64,000 nt of DNA from Alteromonas_E sp965248545 (GTDB taxonomy: Bacteria; Pseudomonadota; Gammaproteobacteria; Enterobacterales; Alteromonadaceae): assembly GCA_965248545.1 (NCBI GenBank), contig OZ252110.1:620001-684000 (forward strand), written 5' to 3'. Below the pieces are notes generated by a model that was not told the origin of the DNA, did not search any database, and was given only the letters and a program-made list of their open reading frames with translations. Shown piece by piece: positions 54,401-62,416 of this stretch (position 1 is the first letter of the stretch; the number at the start of each line of letters is the position of its first letter). The position numbers were made by a program, and so were the translations under genes.

Positions 54401-55917
54401 TAATTTTTGATTTGAAACAGGTCAACCCGAAAGCGCTAATATCGGTTAAGCTCGTTTCTGAGCCTGGTGTAGGTACGATTGCAACCGGCGTAGCCAAAGC
54501 TTACGCGGACCTTATAACGATTTCCGGTTACGATGGCGGCACGGGTGCAAGCCCTCTCACATCGGTCAAATATGCAGGTAGTCCTTTTGAGCTTGGCTTG
54601 TCTGAGACTCAACAAGCGCTGGTCGAAAACGGCCTACGTCACAAAGTTCGCGTTCAAACTGATGGTGGATTGAAAACCGGTTTAGATGTTGTGAAAGGCG
54701 CTATCCTTGGGGCCGAAAGCTTTGGCTTTGGTACTGGACCAATGGTCGCACTCGGCTGTAAATACTTGCGGATTTGTCACCTGAATAATTGTGCTACCGG
54801 TGTTGCAACGCAAGACGAGAAGCTGCGTGACAACTACTTTATCGGTCTACCTGAAATGGTGATGAACTACTTTAAGTTTGTCGCTCAGGAAGTCCGCGAA
54901 ATTCTCGCCAGCTTAGGGGTTACAAAACTTGACGACCTTATTGGGCGTACTGAGTACCTCACCCTTCTGGATGGCTATACTGCAAAACAAAACAAACTGG
55001 ACCTAGCCCCTTTGCTTGCTAAGCCATCGGCGATGGACCATACCAAGTTGTTCTGTTCTGAAACCACTAATGCACCGCTCGACAAGGGCGATTTGAACCG
55101 CCGAATCGCCGAAGACTGCCGGGCTGCTGTAGCTGAAAAGCAAGGAGTGGCATTAGACTATACGATTCGCAACACCGACCGCAGTGTTGGTGCTACCTTG
55201 TCAGGCGAAATAGCCAATCTGTATGGTAATGAAGGCCTCGAGGACTCACCCATTCGTATCACGTTAACGGGCACTTGTGGTCAGAGTTTTGGTGTGTGGA
55301 ACGCCGGTGGTGTACACATGCATCTCATTGGTGATGCCAATGATTATGTGGGTAAAGGCATGGCGGGAGGCAAACTCGTGATCAACCCACCGCGTAACAT
55401 TCAGTATGATCCCCATCAAAGCGCCATTATGGGTAACACCTGTCTGTACGGTGCAACAGGTGGCAAACTCTTTGCCGCTGGTCGAGCCGGCGAACGTTTT
55501 GCCGTTCGTAACTCAGGCGCCATCGCCGTAGTCGAAGGGATCGGCGACAACGGCTGTGAATACATGACCGGTGGCATCGTGGCAGTGCTAGGTAGTGTTG
55601 GTGTTAATTTTGGTGCCGGCATGACGGGTGGTTTCGCATACTTGTATGATGAAACCGACGATATACAAGCACGTATTAATCCGGAATTAGTAGAAGCCCT
55701 ACCGATTGAACAAAAAGGTATCCTTACTGAGCACTTACGGGGATTAATCAATCAACACTACGAAGAAACAGGCAGTGAACACTCGCTGTATTTGCTCACA
55801 CACTTCAGTGAGGCGATCACTAAATTCCGATTAGTGAAGCCGAAAACCAGTGATGTGAAGAATTTGCTTGGCCACATCAGCCGATCAAGTGCTGAATTAC
55901 AGCTTCAAGCGCAGTAG
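51451..55917 (+). CDS. gltB: Glutamate synthase (NADPH) large subunit
   Basis: Catalytic alpha subunit of GOGAT, which with GltD makes two glutamates from glutamine and 2-oxoglutarate. The 1,488-residue protein has an N-terminal glutamine amidotransferase whose nucleophile is Cys13 (DNCGFGLIAHVQGEAS), exposed after removal of a short 12-residue propeptide; E. coli has a longer one. A central domain, an FMN/2-oxoglutarate-binding domain (GEGGEDKRRFNTERN; GYDGGTGASPL), the 3Fe-4S cluster cysteines (CKYLRICHLNNCATG) and the C-terminal beta-helix with GATGGKLFAAGRAGERF follow. TAGGAG precedes the ATG. Confidence 0.98.
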   Translation: MSLYNPADSRDNCGFGLIAHVQGEASHRLISTAIEGLDRMQHRGGIAADGKTGDGCGLLLQKPDGFFHAIAEDNGWRLSKKYGVGTVFFSQDKALAEAARAVINEELVKETLTLVGWREVPVDHSVLGDLAKTGVPQIEQVFVNAPTGWRKRDLERRLFMVRRRVEKRLSSDPDFYIACLSGLVTIYKGLVMPRDLSKFYLDLADPRMESAICVFHQRFSTNTLPKWPLAQPFRFLAHNGEINTIKGNRDWAMARTGKFATPLIPDLKDAAPFVNTEGSDSSSLDNMLELFLAGGMDLFRAMRLLVPPAYQNNDTMDPELRAFYEFNSMHMEPWDGPAGIVLTNGRHVACNLDRNGLRPARYVITDDGFITLASEVGIWDYAPESVIEKGRVGPGEMLAVDTYTGKIMRSDEIDEDLKDRHPYQEWLDKHIRRLTPIEQMDASLIGQRVFDDEALSTYHKLFNYSYEEIQQVIKVLAKDGQEAVGSMGDDTPMAVMSSKHRTLYDYFRQQFAQVTNPPIDSLRENHVMSLATCIGREQNVFSETSGYADRVLFDSPVLMYTDLKQLREFNPENYYSEVVELNYAPEEGLKKALERVCGEVEYLVKQKHAAFIILSDRNIKPNRLPIPAAMAVGAVHQRLVAKQLRCDANIVVETASARDPHHFAVLLGLGATAIYPFLAYETIEQMAEAGEFDVSVMQAVLNYRKGINKGLYKIMSKMGISTIASYRSSKLFEAVGINEDVIDMCFRGIHSRIQGASFDDFEQDAINLNRIAWLKRKKISHGGLLKYVHDGEYHAYNPDVVRTLQEAVKSGDYTDYQKYAALVNERAPSHLRDLLALRDDITPIDINSVEPAENLYPRFDTAAMSIGALSPEAHEALAIAMNRLGGNSNSGEGGEDKRRFNTERNSKIKQVASGRFGVTPHYLVNASVIQIKVAQGAKPGEGGQLPGDKVNQYIAELRYSVPGVTLISPPPHHDIYSIEDLAQLIFDLKQVNPKALISVKLVSEPGVGTIATGVAKAYADLITISGYDGGTGASPLTSVKYAGSPFELGLSETQQALVENGLRHKVRVQTDGGLKTGLDVVKGAILGAESFGFGTGPMVALGCKYLRICHLNNCATGVATQDEKLRDNYFIGLPEMVMNYFKFVAQEVREILASLGVTKLDDLIGRTEYLTLLDGYTAKQNKLDLAPLLAKPSAMDHTKLFCSETTNAPLDKGDLNRRIAEDCRAAVAEKQGVALDYTIRNTDRSVGATLSGEIANLYGNEGLEDSPIRITLTGTCGQSFGVWNAGGVHMHLIGDANDYVGKGMAGGKLVINPPRNIQYDPHQSAIMGNTCLYGATGGKLFAAGRAGERFAVRNSGAIAVVEGIGDNGCEYMTGGIVAVLGSVGVNFGAGMTGGFAYLYDETDDIQARINPELVEALPIEQKGILTEHLRGLINQHYEETGSEHSLYLLTHFSEAITKFRLVKPKTSDVKNLLGHISRSSAELQLQAQ

Positions 55918-55935
55918 AGTGAGGATTTAAATTTT

Positions 55936-57351
55936 ATGGCCAAGAACGTTTATCAATTTGTCGATGTTGAAAGAATTGATCCGCCAAAGAAGCCCATTTT
56001 GGTCCGCAAAGAAGACTTTGGTGAAATATATCAACCGCTAACCCAAGAACAAACAGAGGGGCAAGCAGACCGCTGTTTAGATTGCGGTAACCCCTATTGT
56101 GAGTGGAAATGCCCGGTGCACAACTACATACCGCAGTGGTTATCCCTTGCCAATGAAGGGCGTATCATTGAGGCTGCTGAGTTGTCGCATAAGACCAATA
56201 GTCTGCCCGAAGTTTGCGGTCGAGTTTGCCCGCAAGACAGGCTCTGCGAAGGTGCATGTACGCTAAATGACGATTTTGGCGCAGTCACAATCGGCAGTAT
56301 AGAGAAATATATTACCGATACAGCATTCAAAATGGGCTGGCGTCCAGATATGTCGGGTGTGACGTGGACTGACAAGAAAGTCGCTATCGTTGGGGCCGGT
56401 CCCGCAGGGCTTGCTTGCGCAGATATACTGGTTCGCAATGGCGTGAAACCCGTTGTCTATGATCGATACGAAGAGATTGGGGGGTTACTAACATTTGGTA
56501 TCCCATCATTTAAGTTAGAAAAGGACGTGGTGAAGTTGCGCCGAGAAATCTTCACGGATATGGGCATTGAATTTGTGCTCAATACCGAGATTGGCAAAGA
56601 CATTCCATTCCAGACGCTACTCGACGAGAACGATGCCGTATTTTTGGGTATGGGCACCTATAAAGCAATGGAAGGTGGTTTTGATAATGAAAATGCGCCA
56701 GGCGTGCACAAAGCACTACCATTTCTGATTGCCAATGTTAATCGCTTAATGGGGTTAGAGAAACACCCTGAAGACTTCATTGACATGCAAGGCAAGCGAG
56801 TCGTTGTATTGGGTGGTGGTGACACTACGATGGACTGTGTACGCACATCTATTCGCCAAGGTGCTACCAGTGTTACATGCGCATATCGCCGCGATGAAGA
56901 GAGTATGCCTGGCTCTCGTCGAGAAGTGGTTAATGCCAAAGAAGAGGGTGTTGAATTTCAATTCAATCTGCAACCAATTGATATTGCGGTTGATGAAAAT
57001 GGCAACACTGTTGGCGTTAAGCTGGTCAAAACAGAAATGGGACCACCAGATTCAGCGGGGCGTCGACGTCCAGTTGTCGTCGAGGGTTCCGAACATGTCC
57101 TGCCTGCAGACGCTGTTATCATCGCGTTCGGATTCCAACCTAGTCCCGCCAATTGGTTTGCCGATTTTGGAATTATTCTGGACGAGAAAGGTCGAGTGCG
57201 AGCACCCGCGAATGGAACCTTTGCATTTCAAACATCAAACCCCAAGGTTTTCTCCGGTGGTGACATGGTGAGAGGCAGTGACCTGGTGGTTACCGCAATT
57301 GATGAAGGCCGCAAAGCGGCTGAAGGTATTCTTGATTACATTGGCGTGTGA
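55936..57351 (+). CDS. gltD: Glutamate synthase (NADPH) small subunit
   Basis: Beta subunit of GOGAT, passing electrons from NADPH via FAD and two 4Fe-4S clusters to GltB. The 471-residue protein has the cluster cysteines CLDCGNPYCEWKCP (near 47-60) and CGRVCPQDRLCEGAC (near 95-109), FAD motif VGAGPAGLACADIL near 155 and NADPH motif VVLGGGDTTMDC near 287. Starts 18 bases after gltB. A strong terminator follows. E. coli GltD is 472 residues. Confidence 0.98.
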   Translation: MAKNVYQFVDVERIDPPKKPILVRKEDFGEIYQPLTQEQTEGQADRCLDCGNPYCEWKCPVHNYIPQWLSLANEGRIIEAAELSHKTNSLPEVCGRVCPQDRLCEGACTLNDDFGAVTIGSIEKYITDTAFKMGWRPDMSGVTWTDKKVAIVGAGPAGLACADILVRNGVKPVVYDRYEEIGGLLTFGIPSFKLEKDVVKLRREIFTDMGIEFVLNTEIGKDIPFQTLLDENDAVFLGMGTYKAMEGGFDNENAPGVHKALPFLIANVNRLMGLEKHPEDFIDMQGKRVVVLGGGDTTMDCVRTSIRQGATSVTCAYRRDEESMPGSRREVVNAKEEGVEFQFNLQPIDIAVDENGNTVGVKLVKTEMGPPDSAGRRRPVVVEGSEHVLPADAVIIAFGFQPSPANWFADFGIILDEKGRVRAPANGTFAFQTSNPKVFSGGDMVRGSDLVVTAIDEGRKAAEGILDYIGV

Positions 57352-57374
57352 TTAGCGTTTGCTTATGCGACAAT

Positions 57375-57404
57375 AAAAAGGGGCAACTAGATGCCCCTTT
57401 TTTT
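57375..57404 (+). terminator. Intrinsic terminator of gltBD
   Basis: AAAAAGGGGCA (57375-57385) and TGCCCCTTTTT (57392-57402) with a 6-base loop and a run of seven T residues, 24 bases after the gltD stop. Confidence 0.95.
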
Positions 57405-57456
57405 AATCCTGACATACGCAGCAACAACCAACAGACCCCAAGAGCACCGTAGAATA

Positions 57457-58191
57457 ATGATAAAAAGCCGGATTTGGATACTGATAATCTCTTCCCTCGT
57501 TATGCTGAGTGGTACTGTAAGGTCAGCAGAGCCCCTCAAATTGCGCAGTTCAGTGTCGCCAGAGTTTCCGACCGGACTGCATTATAAATACCTACACTAT
57601 ATCGCTGACCAAATGGAGCTCGAGCTGGATATCTATCCGATGCCATTTGCTCGACGCCTTGCATCATTAAAAAGCGGTGAAATCGACATTATGGTCGGTC
57701 TCAAACACACCCATAAACAACGCAAATTTAGTTTTTTGCAGCCCAGTTATGAAAGTCTAAAAGCGGTCTATTTTATCCGTAAACGTGATCAGGCTCGTAT
57801 GCAGCAAGCGTCAGATTTAGCCTACTTGATCGGCGGCTTCAGTATTGACGAAAAAGAGTTTATTGAACAAGTAAGAAGCCAGTTCAAGGACGTTGTCACG
57901 GTCACCAATCTTGAACAAAAGATCAAATTGTTAGCCCGTGGCAGAATCGATACCTTTGTTCATTTTGAGAGCAGTGCCGAATTTAAAATACGCGAAATGG
58001 GCATGCAGCAACGGCTGATCAAGGCAGATTATCAACCGGCTGACAAGCTTGACTATCATATCGGTATTAGCCTTTTGTCACCACTTTTGCCTTTGCGCGA
58101 AAAGCTCGAAAACGTGATTAAACGGGGCGTCGCCAATGGTGATTTCGCTAACATCCGATTACAACACGAAGCGGCAATTGAAACCGACTAA
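57457..58191 (+). CDS. Periplasmic solute-binding protein, family 3-like
   Basis: Start set at ATG 57457, opening a signal peptide (MIKSRIWILIISSLVMLSG ... RSAEP); the in-frame ATG at 57391 lies inside the gltBD terminator and is rejected. The 244-residue protein has an amino-acid-type SBP_bac_3 layout (LRSSVSPEFPTGLHYKYLHYIADQM; PMPFARRLASLKSGEIDIMVG; YHIGISLLSPLLPLREKL) but no permease or ATPase gene nearby. Such orphans often feed sensors. It is convergent with an Aer-like chemoreceptor gene, the stops overlapping by four bases. Confidence 0.8.
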   Translation: MIKSRIWILIISSLVMLSGTVRSAEPLKLRSSVSPEFPTGLHYKYLHYIADQMELELDIYPMPFARRLASLKSGEIDIMVGLKHTHKQRKFSFLQPSYESLKAVYFIRKRDQARMQQASDLAYLIGGFSIDEKEFIEQVRSQFKDVVTVTNLEQKIKLLARGRIDTFVHFESSAEFKIREMGMQQRLIKADYQPADKLDYHIGISLLSPLLPLREKLENVIKRGVANGDFANIRLQHEAAIETD

Positions 58192-59777
58192 GACTTATAA
58201 CCAATAGTCTTTTTGTTACTGAAGCGGCGAATGACAGAATTAACGGCATTGATGGTTTTTCTCAATGTTTCACTAGCCTGTAACGATAACTCAGTTGACT
58301 TTTGCGTCTCTTGAGAACTCGTCGCTATATCGACAATTTGTCGGTTTATATGCTCAGCAACGTTGCTTTGTTGTTCAACGGCTGCGGACATTTCGACAGT
58401 CATGTCGGCTATGCCACCCACTGATGAGTTGATTTGATTGAGTGCGTTGCGCGTCTCATTGACGATTTCAGTGCCCCGCTGAGCGGCTTCTAAACCTTCA
58501 GTTGAAACCGTGACAGCTTTCTCTGATCGACTCGACAACTGCTGAATAATATCGTGAATACGATCGGTCGATTCACGTGTCTTCGATGCCAGCGAGCGGA
58601 CCTCATCTGCGACAACGGCAAATCCGCGGCCTTGCTCTCCAGCCCTTGCGGCCTCGATTGCGGCATTCAGGGCCAGTAAATTGGTTTGATCGGCAATACT
58701 GGAGATAATATTGGCTGCCTCTCCTATATCACTAGTCGACTCCGCTAATGCCGCTACTGTGTTTGAAATAGATTCAACCGCGGCCTGCAATTCGGTTATG
58801 GTTTGCATCGATTGTTCAGCTTTAGCATTACCCATTGAAACACTATCTGTCGCTTCTCTGGCACGCATGGCGTTCTGCTCTACTCGCTCGGCAACTTCTT
58901 GAATAGACTGTGACATTTGCGTAACGGCAGAGGCAATCTGCTGTGTTGCTTGATTTTGCTGGTTAACGATAACGCTGGTACTTTCGGCTTGAGCGTGCGT
59001 GCTGCGGGCCACATCGTCCAAACCAGAAACGGCATCAGAGGCGCGCGCTAGCGCGGTGCGCGAGCGTGCTAATTCACAACCCAAAACAAGCTTGGCTCGA
59101 GAGCGCGCACCGTAATCGTCAAAATAGGTTTGTGAAACGACCGGGTTGTCATATGAGTCTGGGCTCAACGCAATCAGTTCATTCCAATTCTTAGTGTTGA
59201 CTGCGAACTGCCAAGCGGCTGAAGCCAGTAAACCCGCTGCACCAATAAAAGCGGCGAGGCTGCCAAACAGCATAGCAAGTATAATAACAACAGGGATCCC
59301 AATCCCCCATGTGGGTAATGTCTCACGTAAATAAAATTGTGCTAGCTCAGCAGCGCTGGTACTGGATTTGTCGGCTCTGAGACGCGCGTAGCGATATTCT
59401 GCGCGTCTTATTTCATCATCCAGAGCAGGAACACGGACTGATTCATATCCTGCAATTTCGCCTTTCTCGAAAACAGGGGTAACAAATGCCGACACCCAAT
59501 AATGATCGCCGTTTTTACGTCGATTCTTGACCAATCCCATCCAGATTTTACCGGCTTGCAAAGTTGCCCACATTTCTCTGAATACCCCAGGAGGCATATC
59601 GGGGTGGCGGATCATATTGTGATTCTGATGGATCAGCTCTTCGCGCGAGTAACCACTCACTTCAACGAACTGCTCGTTACAGTGGATGATCATGCCGCGC
59701 AAATCAGTGGTTGAGATCAGACGGTATTCCGTTGGAAACTTGTATTCTCTCTGAGAGACAGGTTGGTTATTTCGCAT
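58188..59777 (-). CDS. PAS-containing methyl-accepting chemotaxis protein (Aer-like)
   Basis: A 529-residue receptor. The N-terminal PAS domain (about 15-120: LISTTDLRGMIIHCNEQFVEVSGYSREEL, HPDMPPGVFREMWATLQ, KNGDHYWVSAFVTPVFEKGEI, in parts) resembles E. coli Aer, which binds FAD and senses redox/energy. It lacks a large periplasmic domain; one or two helices near 165-195 (IPVVIILAMLFGSLAAFIGAAG) anchor it. The cytosolic signalling tip IADQTNLLALNAAIEAARAGEQGRGFAVVADEVR near 360-395 is intact. Flagellar genes are not in the window. Confidence 0.93.
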   Translation of the reverse strand: MRNNQPVSQREYKFPTEYRLISTTDLRGMIIHCNEQFVEVSGYSREELIHQNHNMIRHPDMPPGVFREMWATLQAGKIWMGLVKNRRKNGDHYWVSAFVTPVFEKGEIAGYESVRVPALDDEIRRAEYRYARLRADKSSTSAAELAQFYLRETLPTWGIGIPVVIILAMLFGSLAAFIGAAGLLASAAWQFAVNTKNWNELIALSPDSYDNPVVSQTYFDDYGARSRAKLVLGCELARSRTALARASDAVSGLDDVARSTHAQAESTSVIVNQQNQATQQIASAVTQMSQSIQEVAERVEQNAMRAREATDSVSMGNAKAEQSMQTITELQAAVESISNTVAALAESTSDIGEAANIISSIADQTNLLALNAAIEAARAGEQGRGFAVVADEVRSLASKTRESTDRIHDIIQQLSSRSEKAVTVSTEGLEAAQRGTEIVNETRNALNQINSSVGGIADMTVEMSAAVEQQSNVAEHINRQIVDIATSSQETQKSTELSLQASETLRKTINAVNSVIRRFSNKKTIGYKS

Positions 59778-59964
59778 GCTTCAACATATCCATTGGTGAC
59801 GCTTTGCTTTTTTAACTGACGACAGCGCTCTTATATATTTGATATTCCGTAATATTCAATTTAGTTCAAACTGTGGTTTTTACAAAAAAAGTGCCTAACT
59901 TAAATTGAAATGATTGAGGCGTGGGGGCACAAAAGACAAAATGAATATCGTCGACACAGTTTGT

Positions 59965-60381
59965 TCAATCGGCTACAACTGATGCGGGCGGGTTTAATCC
60001 ATATTGAACCCATTGAATTGCGTCATCGATGTTTACAAACTCACGACTCAAATACTGATTACAATCCGGTGGCAAAACTAAACTTTCGGTTACCCTTGAA
60101 GATATACGAGAGGATGACACATAAGCTTCTCTTACCATACCTGCCATAATTGCCCGGCGAGTTGCTTCATTGAGGTGAGGGATAGCGTCAGCTGTCGGCA
60201 TCCAATCATCATGTAAAATGCCGACCGCGCCAAATGGTGGTGTTACCAACGGGGTAATCGTGTGATTGAGTTCATAGGTAAACTCCTTGGCTTTCTCTAA
60301 ATTCCAGCCACCTGAAATCTCCATAAAAACAATATTGTTTTCAACCCAGAGTTTCAATTCGCCGTGGCTATGGAAAGGCAT
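59965..60381 (-). CDS. Uncharacterised protein (possible STAS/SpoIIAA-like fold)
   Basis: A 138-residue cytosolic protein with no signal or membrane segment. Weak resemblance to the SpoIIAA/STAS-like fold: a beta start LKLWVENNIVFMEISGGWN, a helix KAKEFTYELNHTI, and PFGAVGILHDDWMPTADAIPHL. I do not recognise it confidently. It lies 64 bases after ptsO on the same strand and could be an extra member of the rpoN/PTS-Ntr transcript, or be transcribed alone. The ribosome site is weak. Confidence 0.65.
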   Translation of the reverse strand: MPFHSHGELKLWVENNIVFMEISGGWNLEKAKEFTYELNHTITPLVTPPFGAVGILHDDWMPTADAIPHLNEATRRAIMAGMVREAYVSSSRISSRVTESLVLPPDCNQYLSREFVNIDDAIQWVQYGLNPPASVVAD

Positions 60382-60445
60382 GTCAGATTACCCAGCAAGA
60401 ACATACTATTAACTCTAGCCGCTTTTGAGCGAGGCGCAAATCAGG

Positions 60446-60718
60446 TCATTCCTGTTCGTTAAATTTGCCATCAATTAGGGATTTGATGGCGTCAAACGCG
60501 GATTGCGCATCTTGCCCCTCACACACCAGTGTAATCACTTCACCCTGGTGGCTTTCGAGTAACATCAGCCCCAACACACTATTGGCATCGGCAGACTTAT
60601 CATCCTTGTGCAGGGTAATAGATGCATCAAACTGATTGGCAAGCGTGACCAACTGAGTCGCTGCTCGAGCGTGTAATCCCAGTTTATTCACGATAGTCAG
60701 TTGTTCTTCGATGCGCAT
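60446..60718 (-). CDS. ptsO: Phosphocarrier protein NPr
   Basis: HPr-like carrier of the nitrogen PTS. The 90-residue protein has phospho-acceptor His16 in NKLGLHARAATQ and the conserved ANSVLGLMLLE segment (Ser near 47). It takes phosphate from PtsP (EI-Ntr, not in the window) and passes it to PtsN. Starts eight bases after rapZ, in the usual order. Confidence 0.96.
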   Translation of the reverse strand: MRIEEQLTIVNKLGLHARAATQLVTLANQFDASITLHKDDKSADANSVLGLMLLESHQGEVITLVCEGQDAQSAFDAIKSLIDGKFNEQE

Positions 60719-60726
60719 GGATACCT

Positions 60727-61572
60727 CTAACGGTTTAATTCTCTGTGGCGGATTTGCACATCGGGGTGGGTTTCGCGAAACGTCTTAGCAAGACACTCCG
60801 TCACGTATACTGAACGATGTTGTCCTCCCGTGCACCCTATGGCAATAGTGACATAACTGCGGTTATTGCGCTCCAAATGCGGTAACCATGTGGATATGAG
60901 GTTTTGAATTTGCCATATAAACTTGGTTACGATTGGCTGAGTCCCCAAAAATTGCTCCACCGGCGAGTCCAGACCGGTTAAATGCTTCAGATCAGGCTCC
61001 CAGTGCGGATTCGGTAAGAATCGAGCATCAAACACGTAATCGGCATCTTTGGGATTTCCATATTTAAACCCGAAGCTTTCGAAAACCAGCACGAGTCTAG
61101 AACTCTTCTTACCCAGCACGCGCTCCCTGATCAATTCGGCCAACTGGTGCACGGACAGCTTATCTGTGTCGAGATACAAATCAGCGCGCTCAGCGACCGG
61201 CGCGAGTAACTGCCGCTCGGCAATAATGGCATCGGATAAAGAGCGATTTTCTTTTGAGAGCGGATGCAGACGCCGTGTTTCACTGAAGCGCTTGACCAAT
61301 TCGTCATCACTGGCATCCAAGTAGATGATGTTCATATCCCATGCGTCAGGAAGATAATTTAGGATTTCAACTAGATCGTTGGGATCCTTGGGAAGGTTTC
61401 GAACATCGATAGAAACGGCGACAAGGTCATAGTCGTCGACAACCGCATGTGTCAGCGTGGGTAGCAAGTTGACGGGTATGTTATCCACACAATAGTATCC
61501 GAGGTCTTCGAGCGCGCGGAGCGCGATAGATTTTCCTGAACCGCTGCGCCCACTCACAATAATCAGTTTCAT
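60727..61572 (-). CDS. rapZ: RNase adapter RapZ
   Basis: P-loop adapter that in E. coli binds GlmZ small RNA and delivers it to RNase E, tuning GlmS and cell-envelope precursor supply. The 281-residue protein (E. coli 284) has Walker A SGRSGSGKS (7-15), a Walker B-like VAVSIDVRN, the RNA-binding C-domain with VLVFESFGFKYGNPKDADYVFDARFLPNP in parts and IAIGCTGGQHRSVYVTE. Conserved operon position between ptsN and ptsO. Confidence 0.97.
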   Translation of the reverse strand: MKLIIVSGRSGSGKSIALRALEDLGYYCVDNIPVNLLPTLTHAVVDDYDLVAVSIDVRNLPKDPNDLVEILNYLPDAWDMNIIYLDASDDELVKRFSETRRLHPLSKENRSLSDAIIAERQLLAPVAERADLYLDTDKLSVHQLAELIRERVLGKKSSRLVLVFESFGFKYGNPKDADYVFDARFLPNPHWEPDLKHLTGLDSPVEQFLGTQPIVTKFIWQIQNLISTWLPHLERNNRSYVTIAIGCTGGQHRSVYVTECLAKTFRETHPDVQIRHRELNR

Positions 61573-61612
61573 ATGATGGTTTTAAAATCCGCTAGTGATT
61601 AGTCCGATAGCG

Positions 61613-62056
61613 CTACGCGAGCGCCTGCATAATGTCTTCACTGGTTTTCGCTTTACGGATAAGTTTTACCCGCTCTTTGTCTGCTAACTTTCCTGCCACG
61701 CCCGCAAGCGTTTGCAAGTGCCCGTCGGTTTGGTCTTCAGGAACCAACAAGGCGAAAAAAATGTCAACGGGCTTATCGTCAATGGCGTCAAAATCTATCG
61801 CGGGTTCACTGGTTACTACAATTGCCATTACACGGCTCAAGCCGGTCAAGCGGCCGTGTGGAATTGCAATCCCATTCCCTATGCCTGTACTGCCCATGCG
61901 TTCTCGCTGCATCAACGCTGCAAGTACGGTCTCTTGTTCTATGTCTCGGTTATTCTCCGCCGCTAGTTGGCTGATGATCTCGAGAATTCTTTTTTTGCTA
62001 TTACACTGAACCGCACATTGCGTGCGGCTCGTGCTCAATATTGCTTGTAAGTTCAT
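61613..62056 (-). CDS. ptsN: PTS IIA-like nitrogen regulatory protein PtsN
   Basis: EIIA-Ntr, the output protein of the nitrogen PTS, which in enterics affects K+ uptake and other regulators. Start set at ATG 62056 (MNLQAILSTSRTQ), the first family-like residue; the open frame begins 14 codons earlier. The 147-residue protein has phosphorylated His67 in GIAIPHGR and the EIIA fold (VDIFFALLVPEDQTDGHLQ). Between hpf and rapZ. Confidence 0.95.
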   Translation of the reverse strand: MNLQAILSTSRTQCAVQCNSKKRILEIISQLAAENNRDIEQETVLAALMQRERMGSTGIGNGIAIPHGRLTGLSRVMAIVVTSEPAIDFDAIDDKPVDIFFALLVPEDQTDGHLQTLAGVAGKLADKERVKLIRKAKTSEDIMQALA

Positions 62057-62101
62057 ACTTATTGTTACAACGGGATGCTCACATACGTGAGCTGGCACAT
62101 A

Positions 62102-62389
62102 TTAATGCCGCTTTAGTTTTTCCTTATGCCGGATGACTTGTCGGTCTAACTTATCAACCATGCTATCAATCGCTGCATACATATCGGTGTCTTCAGAAGA
62201 AGCAAACACCTCAGCACCACTCAGGTGCATTGTCGCTTCAGCCTTTTGGCTGAGTTTTTCTACATTTAAAATGACATGTACGTTGGAAATATGGTCAAAA
62301 TGTCGTTCGAGTTTGGAAAATTTGGTATCGACATAATTGCGAAGAGAATCAGTGATATCGACGTGATGACCGGTTAAGTTAATTTGCAT
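62102..62389 (-). CDS. hpf: Ribosome hibernation promoting factor (short form)
   Basis: A 95-residue S30AE-domain protein, the short HPF type, which helps form inactive 100S ribosome dimers in stationary phase. Begins MQINLTGHHVDITDSLRNYV and contains DTDMYAAIDSMVDKLDRQ. Lies between rpoN and ptsN as in related genomes. Confidence 0.96.
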   Translation of the reverse strand: MQINLTGHHVDITDSLRNYVDTKFSKLERHFDHISNVHVILNVEKLSQKAEATMHLSGAEVFASSEDTDMYAAIDSMVDKLDRQVIRHKEKLKRH

Positions 62390-62416
62390 AAATCGTCTTC
62401 CTTCTTGTTCGAGCTA

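Noticed and set aside
57391..57456. ATG at 57391 as start of the solute-binding protein
   Set aside because: The codon lies inside the gltBD terminator stem; the ATG at 57457 opens a proper signal peptide.
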